Assembly (NCBI GenBank): GCA_905221605.1
Contig: CAJNDS010002734.1
Span: forward strand, 310,001-374,000
Length of the DNA stretch: 64,000 nucleotides
Source of the DNA: Symbiodinium natans
Lineage: Eukaryota > Sar > Dinophyceae > Suessiales > Symbiodiniaceae
Direction: 5' to 3'
Shown: positions 9,925 to 20,300 of the stretch, piece by piece
Layout: every line of letters begins with the position of its first letter
Numbering within the stretch: the first letter of the stretch is position 1
Made by a program: the position numbers and the translations under genes
The notes under the pieces: generated by a model
Told to the model about the DNA's origin: nothing
Databases searched by the model: none
Seen by the model: only the letters and a program-made list of their open reading frames with translations

Positions 9925-10435
9925 AACAACTGCCAGGTTCGCCGCGCACCCGCAGTTCCGTGCGCCTCACCCAGGATGCTGTTGACGACCTTCTGGGTGA
10001 GGCCGACCTCCCACTCCTCCTAGCAGCGACCAAGAGTGAGTGTGTTTTCTGGTACTGGCTCAGGAGGCCAAGGGTGGTTTGAGTCCTTGTCAATCTCATA
10101 AGGCGCACGCAGCTTTTCGCTGAGCTCCTGCGTCAAGGCATCTGAGGATGAAACGGAGTGCGGCCGACCCATGCCGGCGAAAATGCGTGACCACAAGGGT
10201 ATACGAAAGCCCAGTCACGGTTTAGGGTTTAGGGTTTAGGGTTTAGGGTTTAGGGTTTCTGCTTTAGGGTTTAGGGTTTAGGGTTTAGGGTTTAGGGTTT
10301 AGGGTTCAGATCACAAGCGCACTCACAAACCAGCCTCTGGAGATACCTTTTGCAAGAAGACGTAGAAGGTCGTCGAGTGGCCGAAGAGGACACAGTCCTC
10401 AGCAACGGCGCTGTGGAGCACTGGGCCATAGCAAG
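9925..10435 (-). CDS. Exons of an unknown gene, possible FHA-domain end
   Basis: Three minus-strand blocks look like exons of one gene. At about 10430-10345 the peptide is YGPVLHSAVAEDCVLFGHST then TFYVFLQK, followed by a GTATCTCC donor. The pattern of an acidic turn, VLFGHST and YVF resembles the last two strands of a forkhead-associated (FHA) phosphopeptide-binding domain, but the conserved Gly-Arg, Ser and His residues of the front half are not seen. At about 10165-10078 the frame gives DALTQELSEKLRAPYEIDKD, and at about 10008-9930 it gives EVGLTQKVVNSILGEAHGTA then GARRTWQ. A telomere-type array (10219-10308) separates the first two. The FHA assignment is tentative. Confidence 0.4.
10219..10308. 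repeat. Telomere-type array inside a probable intron
   Basis: About twelve TTTAGGG units with one TTTCTGC interruption, lying between two coding-like blocks of the same strand and so probably intronic. Confidence 0.92.
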
Positions 10436-10437
10436 AG

Positions 10438-10572
10438 AATACCCTCCCCCTAATATAAAGCCCCCCTACCCCCCCAATATTCAGTACCCCCCATTATAGT
10501 TATCTTATAGTATATTAGGGGGTTTTAAATATTAGGGGGTAGGGGGGGCTAATATTTTGGGGGGAGGGGATT
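10438..10572. repeat. Palindromic element family O
   Basis: Left arm CCCTCCCCCTAATATAAAGCCCCCC, right arm GGGGGGGCTAATATTTTGGGGGGAGGG, with a second internal inverted pair around TATAGTTATCTTATAG. It would fold into one long hairpin. No second full copy was found in the window. Confidence 0.7.
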
Positions 10573-11269
10573 AAACGACTGAGTTCAGCACCAAGTGGTT
10601 CAACTCCGCAGGTTCCAATGAAAGCTTCTCACCGTTCACCTGCTCCCCAACTCTTCAGGTATTACTGTGGCCACTTGATTGCGGAAATCAATAAGAATAG
10701 CTTAAACAACGGGTCCCAAAAGAGCACGAGCAAGATCAACTGCACCGCAACCGAGCACATCCCTCGGACCTCGATGCTCGCTGGGCGGTCACGTCGGATG
10801 CCTTGCGACACTTGCTCGAGATGGGTATGTCCCAAAACAAAGAATCCCCACGTATAGTCATCTACCCCAACATGCCCCTATTTTGGGAAGACTTCCTACC
10901 TTCAAGGGTGCTGTACTCCATATGCTTCTGCCGCACGTGGGTGATGCAGATGGGCTGCTATGTGGAAGTGGTGCCGGCCGCAGTAGCAAACGACCTCGCA
11001 GGAAATGTGGTTTAGGGTTTAGGAGTTTAGGGTTTAGGGGGCGGGGCTTTTGCAAGGGGCACACCTGACACAAAGTGTATTTTCTCGTTGGCCAGAATGG
11101 AAGAACGATCGAGCTACTTACAAACTTACAAAGTAGTTCCAAAATTCTGTACTATGCCAAGTCTAGGTGATCAAAAGGCTTTGCGAGAAGTTCTAGTAGA
11201 ACTCTGCCGCAACTTCTATGGTTGTGCTTTGTTCGTCTAACCATGACTTTTTTAGTATTTGCTGGCAGT

Positions 11270-11385
11270 CGAAGTCTATACTCCCCTTGGAACCTCAATA
11301 AAAATAATATGTTTGAAATCCTCTTGGGTTTTATATGAACAAAAATAAAAAACTAATTCCCGAGGAGGATGTAGAAGTTTGGGAA
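11270..11385. repeat. Palindromic element family H
   Basis: GTCTATACTCCCCTTGGAA, CCTCTTGGGTTTTATATGAAC and ATTCCCGAGGAGGATGTAG. A second copy at 18895-19020 lies inside an aldo/keto reductase intron. Confidence 0.8.
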
Positions 11386-11752
11386 GCACTGCCGATCCTG
11401 CCTTCTTCGTTGCGGATGTATCCGGTCACGTCGCACACCTGAGAGGTTGGTCGCTGGCACGACTTTTTAGCGCTGAACCTTCAAAACCCAACTGCTTTTT
11501 GCCCCCCAAACCCTAAACCCTAAACCCTAAACCCTAAACCCTAAACCCTAAACCCTAATCCCTCTCTCTCTTTCTCTCGCAGACTCGGATTCCAAACCCT
11601 AAACCCTAAACCCCAAAAACCCCCACCTTGCAAGGTCTGCACTAATCTCGAAGCAGGTTCTTGATCCACCGGCTTCTTGAACGTTCCAGCCACATGTCGC
11701 AAGCTCTCTCTGCAGTACCCGGAGAGTGCCGCACCCTTGCAACCCCCAGTTT

Positions 11753-11950
11753 GGGTTGTTCCCCCTTCTACTAACAGTCCGTAATAGAGATTATAGTGCC
11801 CCCCCGTCTACTACTGGGAACAGTCCTTAATAGAGATTATAGTATCCCCCCACTTCTACTACTGGTAACAGTCCTTGATAGAGACTATAGTACCCCCCTA
11901 TTATGATCCCTGTGTTAAGGAGCTGTTGGCATAAGCTGGAACATCCCAAA
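11753..11950. repeat. Element family B with internally triplicated block
   Basis: Starts GGGTTGTTCCCCCTTCTACTA and ends GCATAAGCTGGAACATCCCA. The AACAGTCCTTAATAGAGATTATAGT block is present three times in a row. Single-block relatives are at 26490, 31385, 32518 and 53545. Confidence 0.85.
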
Positions 11951-12123
11951 CCCCTAAAGACCCTAAAGATGCTGGGGGGCATCACAGGCCTCTGATCGGC
12001 CATACCCTCCACAAGCCCCTCCCTCCCCCCCCGCCAAAAAAAAAACCGGGTTTAGGGTTTAGGGTTTAGGTTCTTTGTTGGTTTAGGGTTTCGACTCTCA
12101 CACTGGCATAAGCGGGCGAGGCA

Positions 12124-12205
12124 TGGTTTAGGGTTTAGGGTTTAGGGTTTAGGGTTTAGGGTTTAGGGTTTAGGGTTTAGGGTTTAGGGTTTAGGGTTTA
12201 GGGTC
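12124..12205. repeat. Telomere-type array after motif J
   Basis: About eleven TTTAGGG units. A shorter tract at 12048-12096 and a motif J copy (TTCGACTCTCACACTGGCAT) lie immediately upstream. Confidence 0.95.
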
Positions 12206-12389
12206 ACAAAACCCGAAGCTTACGGCGCTCCTAAGGGAGGGGGTTTCCAGAAAGGTGGGTTCCTAGAGAACCTTAGGGAAATAACTCAAGCATCCTCAAA
12301 CATCCCAGGCGCTATAGAGCATCCTAAGTTACGCAAAGCGCCCTAAACAGCCAAACTGCTCAACCCCAAAACCATGAAACCCCTACTGA

Positions 12390-12520
12390 AAGGTTCACGG
12401 GTAGGTACTTCTTAGTGGGGTTACTAGTACCCGGAAAAAGGTCATCACCACACATACCCCACGTATATCCCTACTCATAAGCACTTATGGTCACCCGTGA
12501 ACCTCCAAGTCGATCACGAA
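12390..12520. repeat. Palindromic element family A, diverged copy
   Basis: AAAGGTTCACGGGTAGGTACTT ... ACTTATGGTCACCCGTGAACCTCCAAGT. The arms still pair through CACGGGT/ACCCGTG. Confidence 0.75.
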
Positions 12521-12540
12521 GCCATACAACGTATCCGTCC

Positions 12541-12672
12541 CCGTGAAAAACCCTAAGCCCTAAGCCCTAAGCCATAAGCCCTAATCCCTAAACCCTAAGC
12601 CCTAAACCCTAAACCCCAAACCCAAACCCTAAACCCTAAACCCCAAACCCTAAACCCTAAACCCAAAACCCA
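12541..12672. repeat. Degenerate telomere-type tract
   Basis: CCCTAAGCC, CCCTAAACC, CCCCAAACC and CCATAAGCC units mixed. The stretch 12.7-14.5 kb holds only short tracts, a part of family A (12845-12935) and no exon I would defend. Confidence 0.85.
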
Positions 12673-14561
12673 AGCAAGCCAAGGAACCCCCAGGCTTGGC
12701 GGTAGCCGGAAGTTACAGCTCGGGCCTGCCACCACGAGAAGGGTTGAGTTCTTAGGGGTTGTAGGGTTTTCTTGCCACCCGACTAGGGTTTAGGGTTTAG
12801 GGTTTAGGGTTTGGGGTTTAGGGTTTAGGGTTTAGGGTTTAGGGTCTCGGGCTGGCTTCATAAGTAGCTATCAGAAGGGTTATATGTACCCCAAATATGG
12901 ATGTATAAGCCAGTTATAACTATAGTCAACCGCACTATCCTTCAGGTGGGGATCTGATTCATGGGCCCTTCTTCGGCATCGATGTGGCATGAAATGGCAT
13001 AACATCATGCAATAGGCCCTGGCAAGATGTATTGTGGCATGTTATCGTGTAAGAGATTTACGAAACCATGCAGCAGAATACTATATTCTAGGGGAACCGA
13101 TTTTTAAGATATACGTAGTCCTCACCATTTAGGGTACCCCACCTCCTCCCCTCCCCCAACTGACCACATGCATCTCATGTTCACGATAAGGTAGGTATCG
13201 AAACCCACAACAAAGCTTCTGCACTCTATAACCTCAAGACCGTATACACTCCATTCCAAATAGACCCAACAAAAAGTCCCTGCTCCCTAAACACGGTTTA
13301 GGGTTTAGGGTTTAGGGTTTAGGGTCTTGGGACCTTACGAACACGTGTCCTGATCCCAAGGAGTGCTCTTCGCCGTCAGCGGCGACCTGCCATGCTCGTA
13401 GTGAAGCAACACGAGCTCCCCTGAAAGCCCAACACGCCTTCATCAAGGAAGAAACCCCAAGCTCTAAACCCTAAACTCTAAACCCTAAACCCTATAAATC
13501 CTGAAAGACACAGCTCCCTAGCACTTTTGGATCCACCGGGTCGTAAAGTGGCAGGAGAGCAGATTTGTGCCAGGACGCGCCACCGGTTGCAGGTTTAGGA
13601 CAAAGGATGTTTCAGCGTTGTTGTTTTGGGAGGGGGGGGGGGTCCGGGCTTAGGGTTTGGGGTCTAAAGTGCTACCCCAAACTTGACTTAAGCCTAAACC
13701 GCAAGAAAGACTCGTCAACGGACGCCGAAAATTATTGGGACCTGCTATAGGTCCACTCCACCGGAGGAAGGACCTCCATGTCTAAGCGAAACAATTCCAG
13801 CCCCAAGCCCTTCAAGACCCCTAGTCGCAATGTTTTGGGACTTGAGGGTCTTAGGGTTTAGGGTTTCGGGCTGCCTGGCTTCACGAGCACCCCTCGGGCG
13901 TATGTTGTTGGGTTGTTTGGGGGGGTTTTGGGGCTTAGGGACAACATGCCACAAGGCCCCGACATGCATCACGAGTCTGAATGCCAGGTGCGGGTCCTGC
14001 AGCACGCGGCGCAACGCTGCAAATGTGTGTGTGTGTGGGTCTCGTGGACTTCAGGAGATTTTTTAAACCCTCAAACCCTCAACCCTAAACCCGAAACCCT
14101 AATGCTAGCTGCCACGACGGCGCTCGTCAGACCGAAACCCTAAACAGTTCTGTTTGGCACCATGGTGTCTCGCCTCGTGGAGCCAGAGCTTGCAGGGAGT
14201 AGAAAGGTCATGCAAGAATTTAGGGTTTAGGGTTCAGGTTAGGGTTTAGGGCACTACCCCACAATCCTCCGAGTAGTTCGCAAGGTATGGAAGCGGACAG
14301 TCTCCCACTTGGCTAGACCTCATCACCAGTGATTTAACGTCAGTTTTGAAGGGTTGGACCGAAACTGTTGCAGAGAAAGGCATAGCAGCAGCCATCATCA
14401 CGCAGGCGTTTTTGTGGTATGCGCATGGTATCCCATGGTCATGTCAAGCATGTTGCGCAAAGCGGAACCTTGTTGAATCCAGACTACCCTTATCATCACA
14501 GACTCAGGGCAAGGCCACCCTAAACCCTAAACCCTAAACGAGAGGCCTACATGCCGCATTC

Positions 14562-14650
14562 ATCTTAGTCCGGGGCGAGTGGGCCATGAGGCTTTCCATG
14601 GTCTTTGTCCGCTTCTTGCTGAGCTCGGCGCTTTCCTGCTGACCAAGATG
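14562..14650 (-). CDS. Probable internal exon, unknown protein
   Basis: The minus strand is open through LGQQESAELSKKRTKTMES then LMAHSPRTK, a charged helical peptide with good coding composition. It ends at an AAG followed by ATGAATG. A (CCCTAAA)n tract lies directly downstream at 14518-14540. Confidence 0.4.
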
Positions 14651-14736
14651 GTGCAAAACAGTAGTCAAGATACTACCCGCAAAGAATCGGAACCTCAAAG
14701 GTCCAAAATGGCGTTACGGCCTTACATGTATATGTA

Positions 14737-14872
14737 TATACATATACATATATATATATATATATATTTATTTATACCTATATTTGTATTTATATTTATA
14801 ATTTTGTTTATATTTATATTCATATCTATATTTATTATTACAATTAAGTTGTTTATATGTATGTTTGTATTC
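14737..14872. repeat. TA/TTTA microsatellite
   Basis: TATATATACATATACATATA followed by TTTATATTTATA-type repeats. The hydrophobic frame it produces is an artefact. Confidence 0.92.
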
Positions 14873-15289
14873 TAGATCGATCATGGTATGAGAAGGTATG
14901 AAAAGGTATGACATGATAGCCAGCCAGACACTCCGCTCGCAGTGGTTTAGGGGAAGAAGCTTGCCCCGGCAGCTTCAGACCACGGCCTGCTGGAAATGTG
15001 TCCAATCCCGCCTCAGGACAGTCTTAGGGCTTAGGGTTTAGGGTTTAGGGGTTAGGGTCTAGGGTCAGAGGGCTTATGGGGTTGTAAGGGTATTCATAGA
15101 GGCTTCCAGGTTTATATGCGCCCGCGTTCCGCGTAATCGACCCCCCCCCCCCAATGGTATCCCCCCCGCCCCATGGCGTCCCCACCCAACCCTGCCTGTT
15201 AACCCTAAAAACACCACCGCGGAGACCACGGGGGAGGACAGAGAAACCTCAGCCTAAACCACACACCCTGAACCCTAAGCCCTAAAACC

Positions 15290-15620
15290 TAAACCCACCA
15301 ATGAACAACAGGAGGGAGAAGGGTAAACCCGAAACCTTAGCCGCTTTAACCCTGAACCCTGAACCGTAAACTCAGCACGAACCACAGGGGGGGAGGGGAA
15401 ACCGTAACCCTACCATTCCCCCAAACCTTGAACCCTGATTAAACTCTAAACCCACAATGAACCGACCAGAGTGAAAAATCCTGAACGCTACAGCCTAACC
15501 CTAAACCCCTAAACCACAAACCCATGAACCACAGACCATGAACAACGGGGGGGGACCCAAAACCCACCATGAACCACAGGGGGGGGCGGGGGGGCGGGGA
15601 TACCATGGGGGGGGGGGGGG
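15290..15620. repeat. Degenerate satellite with CCACAGGGGGG spacers
   Basis: Repeated AACCCTGAACC, ATGAACCACAGGGGGGG and AACCC(T/A)ACCAT blocks. Related sequence recurs at 47695-47820. No coding signal. Confidence 0.6.
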
Positions 15621-15954
15621 GAGGGGGGCGTGCGCCTCTGCTGGCCCATATAGAGGCTTTTTGGGGGGCTTATAGGGCTATAGGAATATTTATAGGTGTT
15701 TATCGGGGCATTCGTTGGGGTTCACAGGCGTATTTATAGGGGCTTACAGGCTTGTAGGGCTGATAGGGTTACGGGGGTTTTATGGGGCTGTAGAGGTTTA
15801 CAGGCTTATAGGGTTTATAGGGATATATAGGGTTCTTTAGTTCTTGCCTCTCAGGCACTTCCTCACGAGGTTTAGGCTTAGGGTGTAGGAATCATAACAA
15901 AAAAAGGTCAGGACACAAAAGACAGGTTTAAGTCGTGCCCAAGACACGAAAGAC

Positions 15955-16075
15955 AGGCAGGCTTAAATAGGGGGACCCTTGGGGATATAGACCCTCTGAA
16001 TAAGGTCCCTGCTTAAGAGAGGCAGTTCAGAAGGGGTAACCCTTTTAAGGGCCCCCCTTATCCTACCTAGGATGC
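15955..16075. repeat. Palindromic element family G at an exon border
   Basis: One arm is GGGGGACCCTTGGGGATATA, the other GGGCCCCCCTTATCCTACCTAGG; CAGTTCAGAAGGGGT lies between. On the minus strand the element begins GTAGGATAAGGGGG directly after a coding block, so it would supply a GT donor. A second copy is at 55455-55535. Confidence 0.75.
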
Positions 16076-16965
16076 GAAATGCCGCCGGGCCGCGTCTGAG
16101 CCGCCACGATGGCAGTAGTAGCTTCGAGCTGGACGCTGATGGCGCTAATGTCCTCGCGGAAAAGCGGGGTCTTAGCTGCAGGCCTCTTGAAGGGTTAAGG
16201 GTTTAGGGTTTTAGGGGTTTAGGGGTTTAGGGGTTCAGGGTAAGAGGAGATTGCCGGGTTTAATGGAGCGGTTCAACAGGCTCACCGCTGCTCCCCAAGA
16301 ATCCTCGTCATCGTGCTTCTCACGAGCCTGGCGCAAGGAGCTCAGACGTTGTAATGTTGTGCACGGCACGGCTGCAATGGCTGCAGTCTGATCTCCCTCA
16401 ACTCGCATTATCTGACATACGACTCCTATTTTGGGGGGGAGGGCGGGCGGGGGGGGGGGGGGTTTGCGGCAATAAGTATAATAAGGGGCCCCTAATGAAG
16501 GACCGCAATAAGGAATAGGATCCCCTTATCATAAGGACCCCAAGAAGGCACCCCCCTTTTGCATCCGAGCCCTCCCCTCCCGGGTTTGGGTTTAGGGTTT
16601 AGGGTTTAGGTTTAGGGTTTAGGGTTTAGTTTAGGTTTAGGGTTTAGGGTTTTTTAGGGTTTAGGGCAGCCCCCACCTGCTCGAGCTGGAGCTTGAGTTG
16701 CTGCACCTCCTTCTGGAGCTGCTTTACGAGGCTGTCCTCTCTAAGGCGGCCGTCAGGGTACCTTTTTAAACCCTAAACCCTAAACCCTAAACCCTAAACC
16801 CTAAACCCCTAAACCCTAAACCCTAAACCCTAAACCCTAAACCCTAAACCGAAAAAAAAGCCTCTGTGCCGCAAAGAGAAGCGCGCGTGGGCTTTTTTCA
16901 AAAGCAATGCTTTCAGCTCCCGGCGCAGCGCCACTCCTCGGCAGGCCAGCACATCCAGAGGGTCC
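16075..16965 (-). CDS. Four exons of an unknown, partly coiled-coil protein
   Basis: Minus-strand blocks, in order of transcription: about 16960-16878 gives DPLDVLACRGVALRRELKA then LLLKKAHARF; about 16758-16688 gives DGRLREDSLVKQLQKEVQQL then KLQLEQ, ending at a GTGGGG donor; about 16345-16262 gives RLSSLRQAREKHDDEDSWGA then AVSLLNRS; about 16195-16077 gives KTPLFREDISAISVQLEATT then AIVAAQTRPGG, ending at the GTAGGATAAG end of a family G element. The second block has a heptad pattern of L/V/Q typical of a coiled coil. Telomere-type arrays fill the gaps at 16585-16670 and 16767-16851. The four need not all belong to one gene. Confidence 0.5.
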
Positions 16966-17055
16966 CGTTTGTAGTTACATTATGGCACTAGGTACCCAAA
17001 ACCCTTCTAAATAGGGTTTTGGGGTACCTAATTCCATATGGGACACCCTTGCCTA
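16955..17055. repeat. Palindromic element family E
   Basis: AGAGGGTCCCGTTTGTAGTTAC on one end, CATATGGGACACCC on the other, and an inner palindrome GGTACCCAAAACCCTTCTAAATAGGGTTTTGGGGTACC-like. The copy at 44783-44885 has near-perfect AGAGGGTCC(A/G)TTTGTA inverted ends. Confidence 0.8.
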
Positions 17056-17324
17056 CCTTAAGAACCTCAAAAACCAGCTTTTGACCTTCAAGAGTCCTAG
17101 AGAAGGGAAACCTAAACCTTAAACCTTAAACCCTAAACCCTAAACCCTGGCAAAAACAAGTAGGTAACTGGGGTTCTTCAGGTGCTCTGAATGTGGCTGC
17201 TCATGGATTCTGCCAACACGCCAGGTGCCCCATATCCGTGCGCCCAAGGTCAACTTTGCTCTTGAGTGGGTTCCTCGCAGATCGTGAACATGGGCTTTTA
17301 TGGTGGGGGTTTCGGGTTCAGGGT

Positions 17325-20300
17325 TTAGTCGCTCACCTCTCGCGCAAGGCCAGGAAGCTCTGCGAGCGGCCTTGGGGTAAAGTCATCTAAAGTCGTGTGT
17401 GTCGCAGTTTTAAACATGCCGAGCGACCAGTACTCGTGCAGAGCTCCGCGCATTGCACCGAGCGCTTGCATCTGATCCGGGGGCGCGATGCAGAAACCAG
17501 AAGACCTAAACCCTAAACCTTAAACCCTAAACCCTAAACCCTAAACCCTAAACAGAAGACCAAGGCCCTCACTTGTCATCATGCTACCTTGGCACTCTTA
17601 ATGGAATCTTCAGTGCGGGGACCTACCAAAACAAAGGTCCAAATTCCTAGTGCCAAGTTGCCTAAACCCGAAACCCTTTTCTGCATCTCTAAACCCTTTT
17701 GCTGCAGGCTTGCGTGAATCCTCGCCTGGATGTGTCTCTAAACCCTAAACCCTAAAACCCTAAACCCTAAACCCTAAACCTAAACCCTCTTGTTCCCTAG
17801 GATACTCCGCATGTGTCCTCAAACACAAGGCCAAAACTTCAGGGGGCTCGGGCACCTCGGAGGGAGTCAGCTCGAAGTCCTGCAGATTCCTCAGTAAGGG
17901 AAACTGATTGGGTTTAGGGTTTAGGGTTTGGGGGTTTAGGGTTTAGGGTTTAGGGTTTAGGGTTAGGGTTTAGGGTTTTAGGGTTTCGGGAACCCATTTT
18001 TGCTTTAGGGCTTCGACTCAAGCACTCGCACGCAGCAGGCCATCAACTTAAGCTTCGAGTTTTTGTTAGGGTTTAGGGTTTAGGTTTAGGGTTTAGGGTT
18101 TAGGGTTTTAGGTCTCTCAACTTGCGCACTGGGTGGCATGTTTTCTTGCAGGCGCTCCTGGCGAACACTCCTGAGCTGTGCCATCGGCAATTCAACACAC
18201 AACCTGTTGCACTCTGTTGCACCTGCTTGAAGGTCATGGGTACTTATTTGGGGGTTATAAGTACCCTAAAAAGAGGTTACAACCATAGTTACCCTACTTA
18301 GAGCCCCTACTTATGAGTACCCATGTCATGAACTTCCAAGTTCAACCCCTAAACCGTAAACCCTAAACCTCCAAGTACCAACGCAGGAGAGGGCTTCGGT
18401 ATCACTTGAAAGTCCATCTGCAGGCCCATCGCAGCAACACTTGGGGCGCCGTTTTACCTTTCATTTCTGTCACTCCACCACTCACCCCATGTCTTCTCAC
18501 GACCTCTCCGAGTGTTGCAGATGTGTATAATATATATACATATATAAACGTGTGCTAGTAAATGTCTGTGTGTGTGTGCCTGCCGCGCAGGGCACATGCG
18601 AAACGATCTATCTTGCTAACTGCAGGAATGCGGGGCTCTCTCCCTGACATGCTGCCTTAGTGGATCACCCCACGATGAGTCCGAGAGGCCGGGGTGAGCT
18701 GCCAGAACCTTCGCGAGCTCCTTCCTCCACACAGGGTTTATGGAGTTCAACTGACCAGGCCTCACTTAGGACAAGGCGTACACCCACTTTCATGACGTTT
18801 GGAAGGAATTTGATTCAGGTTTAGATAGTTTTTGCGGGCGATCCGGGCAGCTCCAAGCATCTTTCATTCATGACCACCACGGAGAAATCATGCTGAATAC
18901 TCAATTAATACTCCCTTTCAGGCCTATACTCCCCTTAGAAAACCTGAATAAAAACAATATCTGTAATATCCTCTTGGGTTTTATCTAAACAAAAAATATT
19001 CCCAAGGGGAATATAGGACTCTAGCGATCAATGCTCAGCTGACTGTCACGTTCGGTCCTTGCCAGCTGCTCTTGCTGGCCGGAGAACATGGAGCCATAGG
19101 CCGTAATCTTGATGCCATGAAGCGCGCAGAACCTTAGGGACTTTTTTTGGCCACCCGTCTGACCCTTAAGGTTGAGGGTTGAGGGTTTCTCAAGGAGTCA
19201 CGCTTCCTTGGAACCTTTCTGCTACTTAGGGTCTAGGGTTTAGGGTTTCTCCCTGGAGGTCACAGAGGCGCAGCCAAACATCGCCGGGCACCCGGGCTCC
19301 AGCACAGGCTTTCGCTCCTGGTACACCATGGGGTGCATTTCCTGAATCCGGATTTCGGCCGCAAGGCAGGTAAGGCAGTAGAAGGTCTCGAATCGCCGAT
19401 GAAACTATCGGCCATGGGCCGATCATGCACCCCTCAACCCTACAGTAGACCCTAAACCCTAGCTCGATTCCACCAATAAGACAAACGAGGCTCAGGGCCT
19501 TCATGGAAATTGCTTGATGTTTTTCAGATCAAGTCCACACCCCCCAACCCGCCCCGTTGCAGCCTGGTCTCAATCTGGTTAACAACAGGCAGCTCTCGAC
19601 CAGATGCACGCAACGCTTCCAGATGGGGCACCCCGAAATTCCTTTGCCCAGAGCTTCGGTGAAGGTTTAAGGTGTGGCTTTTGTTGTTTTGCTGTCCGCC
19701 TGACACTCAGGCCCACATTGCAGGGACTCATTCCGGGTATGTGCATCATTGAAAGAAGTGGTTTGGGGTTTGGGGCTTAGGGCTTACGTAGGGTCAAAGG
19801 ACTTGGTGGCCAGACCCGAAACCCAAGGCGGGAGTCTGGGGAGTTCGTGCGTTTTGCCCACAACCGCCTGTAGGGGGCGGTTGCATAAAGTTGTTCCTTA
19901 AAGGGGGTCTAGGGGTTATAGTTTTAGGGCTTAGGGGATTATAAGGCTTAGGGCAAGAACCGTTTCGTGAAGCTGGATCAACTACCCTCAGCCCTCTAGA
20001 AGCCCTGAACAAGGTCAGTCTCAGCCGGAGTTGTCGAGTACTCCGCCGAGTGGCGACACGCCAATCGACTTGACCTTGGCGGCCCAAGAAACCAAATAAT
20101 CATGCTCAATATGCGAGAAGAAGAAGAAGAGCAATGCCAATCATAATGACAAGATTACTTATTGGTGACCCTGAGAAGGAAACCCAGACCCCCCCCCCCC
20201 CCGCCCGGCCAAGAAAAAAGAGGCAAAAAGGCACCATTCAGCTACTAAATCCCAACCCTCACACCCCACACCCCAAAACCCACACCCCAACAAAAAAAGG

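Noticed and set aside
16688-16758. Coiled-coil exon as the tail of the kinesin gene
   Set aside because: The complete reductase gene on the same strand lies between it and the kinesin motor exons, so it more likely belongs to a separate gene.
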